Shown here piece by piece: positions 35,205-37,681 of a stretch of 37,681 bases of DNA. Below the pieces are notes generated by a model that saw nothing but the letters and a program-made list of their open reading frames with translations, was not told the origin of the DNA and ran no database searches. This stretch comes from Sphingobium sp. Leaf26 (GTDB lineage Bacteria; Pseudomonadota; Alphaproteobacteria; Sphingomonadales; Sphingomonadaceae), in contig NZ_LMKV01000015.1 of assembly GCF_001421665.1 (NCBI RefSeq), forward strand, positions 1-37,681, given 5' to 3'. Position 1 is the first letter of the stretch, and every line of letters begins with the position of its first letter. The translations under genes were made by a program, and so were the position numbers.

Positions 35205-37312
35205 TGAACAAGAGGATGATATTGCTGGTGACTGCCGCGATGCTGACCGGGGCTGGTGTGCCCCCTGCCCCCTCTCCCGCCCAGGCGGATGATCCTTTCA
35301 TCTGGCTGGAGGACTGGACCGGGCCGCGTGCGATGCAATGGGTCGAGGCGGAGAACAAGGCGACGGTCGCCGCCTTCCAGAATGATCCGCGCTATGCTGG
35401 CTATTACAGGGACGCGCTCGCCATCGCCTCGGCCAAGGACCGGATCGCCATGCCGATGCTGATCCATGATCGCGTCTATAATTTCTGGCGCGATGCCGAT
35501 CATCCGCAGGGTATCTGGCGTTACACGTCACAGGCAGATTACGCGACCGATGCGCCGCACTGGACGACGGTGCTGGATCTTGATGCCCTGTCGAAGGCGG
35601 ATGGCAGGAAGTGGGTGTGGAAGGGCGCGACCATCCTCGATCCCGAGGAATGCTATGCGCTGCTCAACCTGTCGGATGGCGGCGAGGATGCCGTGACGTT
35701 GCGCGAATTCGACCTGGTGACGGGAACCTTCGCGATGGGCGGGTTCGATATTCCCACCTCCAAGCAGAATGAAGCCTGGCTGGACAAGGACCGCCTGCTC
35801 CTCGCCCGCGACTGGGGGGAAGGCAGCATGACCAGGTCGGGCTACCCCTTTGTCGTGAAGATATTGAAGCGCGGCCAGCCCCTGTCGGCGGCGCAGGAAA
35901 TCTATCGCGGCGCACCGACCGATCAGGTCGGCACCTTCCCCATGCTGCTGTCCGACGGGTCGGGCAACCGCGCCGCCTTCCTCTATCGCGGCGTCACCTT
36001 CTTTGGCAACGAAACCTATCTCGTGACGGACGGCGGCGTGAAAAGGCTGCTCCTGCCCGCAAAAAGCCAGTTACAGGGCATGGTGCAGGGACAGGTGCTG
36101 ATCCAGACCAGCGAGGTATGGGAAAGCGGCGGCGTCACCGTCCCGGCGGGATCGCTCGCTGCGGTGCCGTTGAAGGCGCTGGAATCAGGCGCGACACTGG
36201 CCCCCCAGATCCTGTTTGCACCCAATGCACGTCAATCTATCGATGGCGTGACCGCGACGAAGAGCCGGGTGATCCTGGCGATCAACGACAATGTGCGTGG
36301 GCGGGTGCTGGTCCTGGCGCCGGAAAAGGACAAGTGGACGACTATCCCGGTCGCGCTGCCCGACAATGCGACCATCACGATCGCCAGCGCGACCGACAGG
36401 AGCGATGCCGCCTATCTGGCGGTCGCCGGCTTCCTGGCGCCGACGACGCTGTGGGCGATCGATGCCGCCAATCCCGCTCCGCGCCAGGTGAAAGCCATGC
36501 CCGCGCGTTTCGATGCGTCCGGACTGGTGGTCGATCAACATGAAGCCATATCGACCGACGGAACGAAAATTCCCTACTTCATCGTCCATCGCAAAGATAT
36601 GAAGCGCGATGGCAGCACACCGGCGATCATGACCGCCTATGGCGGTTTCGAGGTGCCGATGACGCCCAGCTATGCCGCGATTACCGGCAAGCTGTGGCTG
36701 GAACGGGGCAACAGTTTCGTGCTGGCCAATATTCGGGGCGGCGGCGAGTTCGGCCCGGCCTGGCATGAGGCGGGGCTGAAGACGAAGCGACAGATCATCT
36801 ATGATGATTTTGCGGCGGTGGCGCAGGATATTTTTGCACGCAAACTATCCTCGCCCCGTCGCTTCGGCATCTATGGCGGATCCAATGGCGGGTTGTTGAT
36901 GGGGGTGGAATTCAACCAGCATCCCGACTTGTGGAACGGGGTGGTGATCCAGGTGCCGTTGCTGGACATGCTGCGGTACGAGCAGATCGCAGCCGGCGCG
37001 TCCTGGGTGGATGAATATGGCAGCGTATCGGTGCCGGAAGAAAAGGCGTTTCTCGCCGGGATTTCGCCTTATGCCAATATCCGCAAGGGGGTAGAATATC
37101 CCACGCCTTATATCTGGACGACGACGAAGGACGACCGTGTGGGTCCGCAGCATGCGCGCAAATTCGCAGCGCGGCTGAAGGACTATGGGCTGCCCTATCA
37201 TTTTTACGAGGATATGGCCGGCGGCCATTCAGGCGATGCCGATATCGCCCAGGGCGCACGATTGCAGGCCATGCAGATGATATATTTCAGCCAGCGGCTT
37301 GAAGGCCAGTAG
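35204..37312 (+). CDS. Secreted prolyl oligopeptidase (S9A)
   Basis: 702 residues from ATG 35204. A signal peptide at about 1-28 (MNKRMILLVTAAMLTGAG...PAQA) is followed by the S9A start DDPFIWLEDWTGPRAMQWVE. The beta-propeller precedes a hydrolase domain: YGGFEVPMTPSYAAITG, nucleophile GGSNGGLLMG (Ser near 561), Asp in TTKDDRVGP and His in DMAGGHSGDAD. The family cuts short peptides after Pro; the signal peptide puts this one in the periplasm. It is the third S9 enzyme in the window, but its GGSNGG motif and lack of the SDEY/DHH pattern separate it from the lasso isopeptidase. Confidence 0.92.
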   Translation: MNKRMILLVTAAMLTGAGVPPAPSPAQADDPFIWLEDWTGPRAMQWVEAENKATVAAFQNDPRYAGYYRDALAIASAKDRIAMPMLIHDRVYNFWRDADHPQGIWRYTSQADYATDAPHWTTVLDLDALSKADGRKWVWKGATILDPEECYALLNLSDGGEDAVTLREFDLVTGTFAMGGFDIPTSKQNEAWLDKDRLLLARDWGEGSMTRSGYPFVVKILKRGQPLSAAQEIYRGAPTDQVGTFPMLLSDGSGNRAAFLYRGVTFFGNETYLVTDGGVKRLLLPAKSQLQGMVQGQVLIQTSEVWESGGVTVPAGSLAAVPLKALESGATLAPQILFAPNARQSIDGVTATKSRVILAINDNVRGRVLVLAPEKDKWTTIPVALPDNATITIASATDRSDAAYLAVAGFLAPTTLWAIDAANPAPRQVKAMPARFDASGLVVDQHEAISTDGTKIPYFIVHRKDMKRDGSTPAIMTAYGGFEVPMTPSYAAITGKLWLERGNSFVLANIRGGGEFGPAWHEAGLKTKRQIIYDDFAAVAQDIFARKLSSPRRFGIYGGSNGGLLMGVEFNQHPDLWNGVVIQVPLLDMLRYEQIAAGASWVDEYGSVSVPEEKAFLAGISPYANIRKGVEYPTPYIWTTTKDDRVGPQHARKFAARLKDYGLPYHFYEDMAGGHSGDADIAQGARLQAMQMIYFSQRLEGQ

Positions 37313-37400
37313 CTTGAGGGCGAGTGATGCGGGCGATGGGAATCGCACTGGCTTGTCGCCCCGATCGTCAACGCCCGCTGCGTGAATGCAGCAGACAAGC

Positions 37401-37431
37401 AAAAAGCCCGCCTGGTTAGGGCGGGCTTTTT
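37401..37431. terminator. Strong bidirectional Rho-independent terminator
   Basis: AAAAAGCCCGCC (37401-37412), loop TGGTTA, and the complement ending GGGCTTTTT (to 37431). A 12-bp GC-rich stem with a T-tract on each strand. It ends the prolyl oligopeptidase transcript on + and the rrn operon with tRNA-fMet on -. Confidence 0.9.
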
Positions 37432-37467
37432 ATTGCATGAGGCTGACTGCGGTTGCAGCTCTGCTAT

Positions 37468-37576
<109 letters not shown>

Positions 37577-37620
37577 GAAATCGTGAAGGGTTTTTTTTCG
37601 ATATATGCGCGAGCTGCAAT

Positions 37621-37681
37621 GCCTGGCGACGCCCTACTCTTCCAGTGCTTGAGCAATAGTACCATCGGCGCAGACTGGTTT
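37621..37681 (-). rRNA. rrf: 5S rRNA, 3' end only (partial)
   Basis: The minus strand reads CTGCGCCGATGGTACTATTG, then AGCACTGGAAGAGTAGG and GTCGCCAGGC, the 3' half of 5S rRNA. The gene continues past the right edge. It is the tail of an rrn operon on the minus strand, followed by tRNA-fMet. Confidence 0.9.

Overview
The window reads as a sphingomonad (Sphingomonadaceae, most likely Sphingobium or a close relative). Gene content, high GC, the sphingomonad-type lasso cluster and the 5S rRNA / tRNA-fMet arrangement all point that way; the genus is inference.

Left half (1 to about 22,630) is accessory, island-like DNA. It opens with a nucleotidyltransferase-HEPN protein (235-1164), followed by a complete lasso-peptide system. 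On the + strand lie a FecI-type sigma factor, a FecR anti-sigma factor, a TonB-dependent receptor with an STN signalling domain and an S9-type lasso isopeptidase (1439-7801). Converging on them from the - strand are a 44-residue precursor, a B protein (RRE plus leader peptidase) and a C cyclase (10408 down to 7818). One arm makes a threaded peptide; the other is built to sense, import and unthread or linearise it. A LysR regulator follows. Next comes a tightly overlapping - strand conjugation operon trbB-C-D-E-J-K-L-F-G-I plus a DUF2274 gene (21121 down to 11735), preceded by a LuxR-type regulator. The coupling protein, relaxase and integrase are not in the window.

The right edge of the island is marked by an intact tRNA-Thr(GGT) and, about 110 bp inside it, an orphan 3' half of tRNA-Gly(GCC). 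Each is followed, about 50 bp from its 3' end, by an identically arranged trio of 8-bp repeats. This looks like two nested or tandem integration sites of tyrosine-recombinase elements.

Right half (22,634 to the end) looks like core chromosome. It carries a 42-residue peptide gene missed by simple ORF calls, Xaa-Pro aminopeptidase, oligopeptidase B coupled to a thioesterase, an Ala-rich secreted protein, an Atm1-like ABC transporter, and several small conserved genes. A TPP riboswitch leads a membrane protein and thiC operon. A secreted prolyl oligopeptidase follows, then a terminator, tRNA-fMet and the 3' end of 5S rRNA, i.e. the tail of an rrn operon on the - strand. ThiC is unusual: five in-frame 39-bp tandem repeats are inserted near its N-terminus.

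The most notable system is the lasso-peptide biosynthesis and uptake/degradation module carried beside conjugation genes, with a predicted new aromatic-free, strongly acidic lasso peptide.
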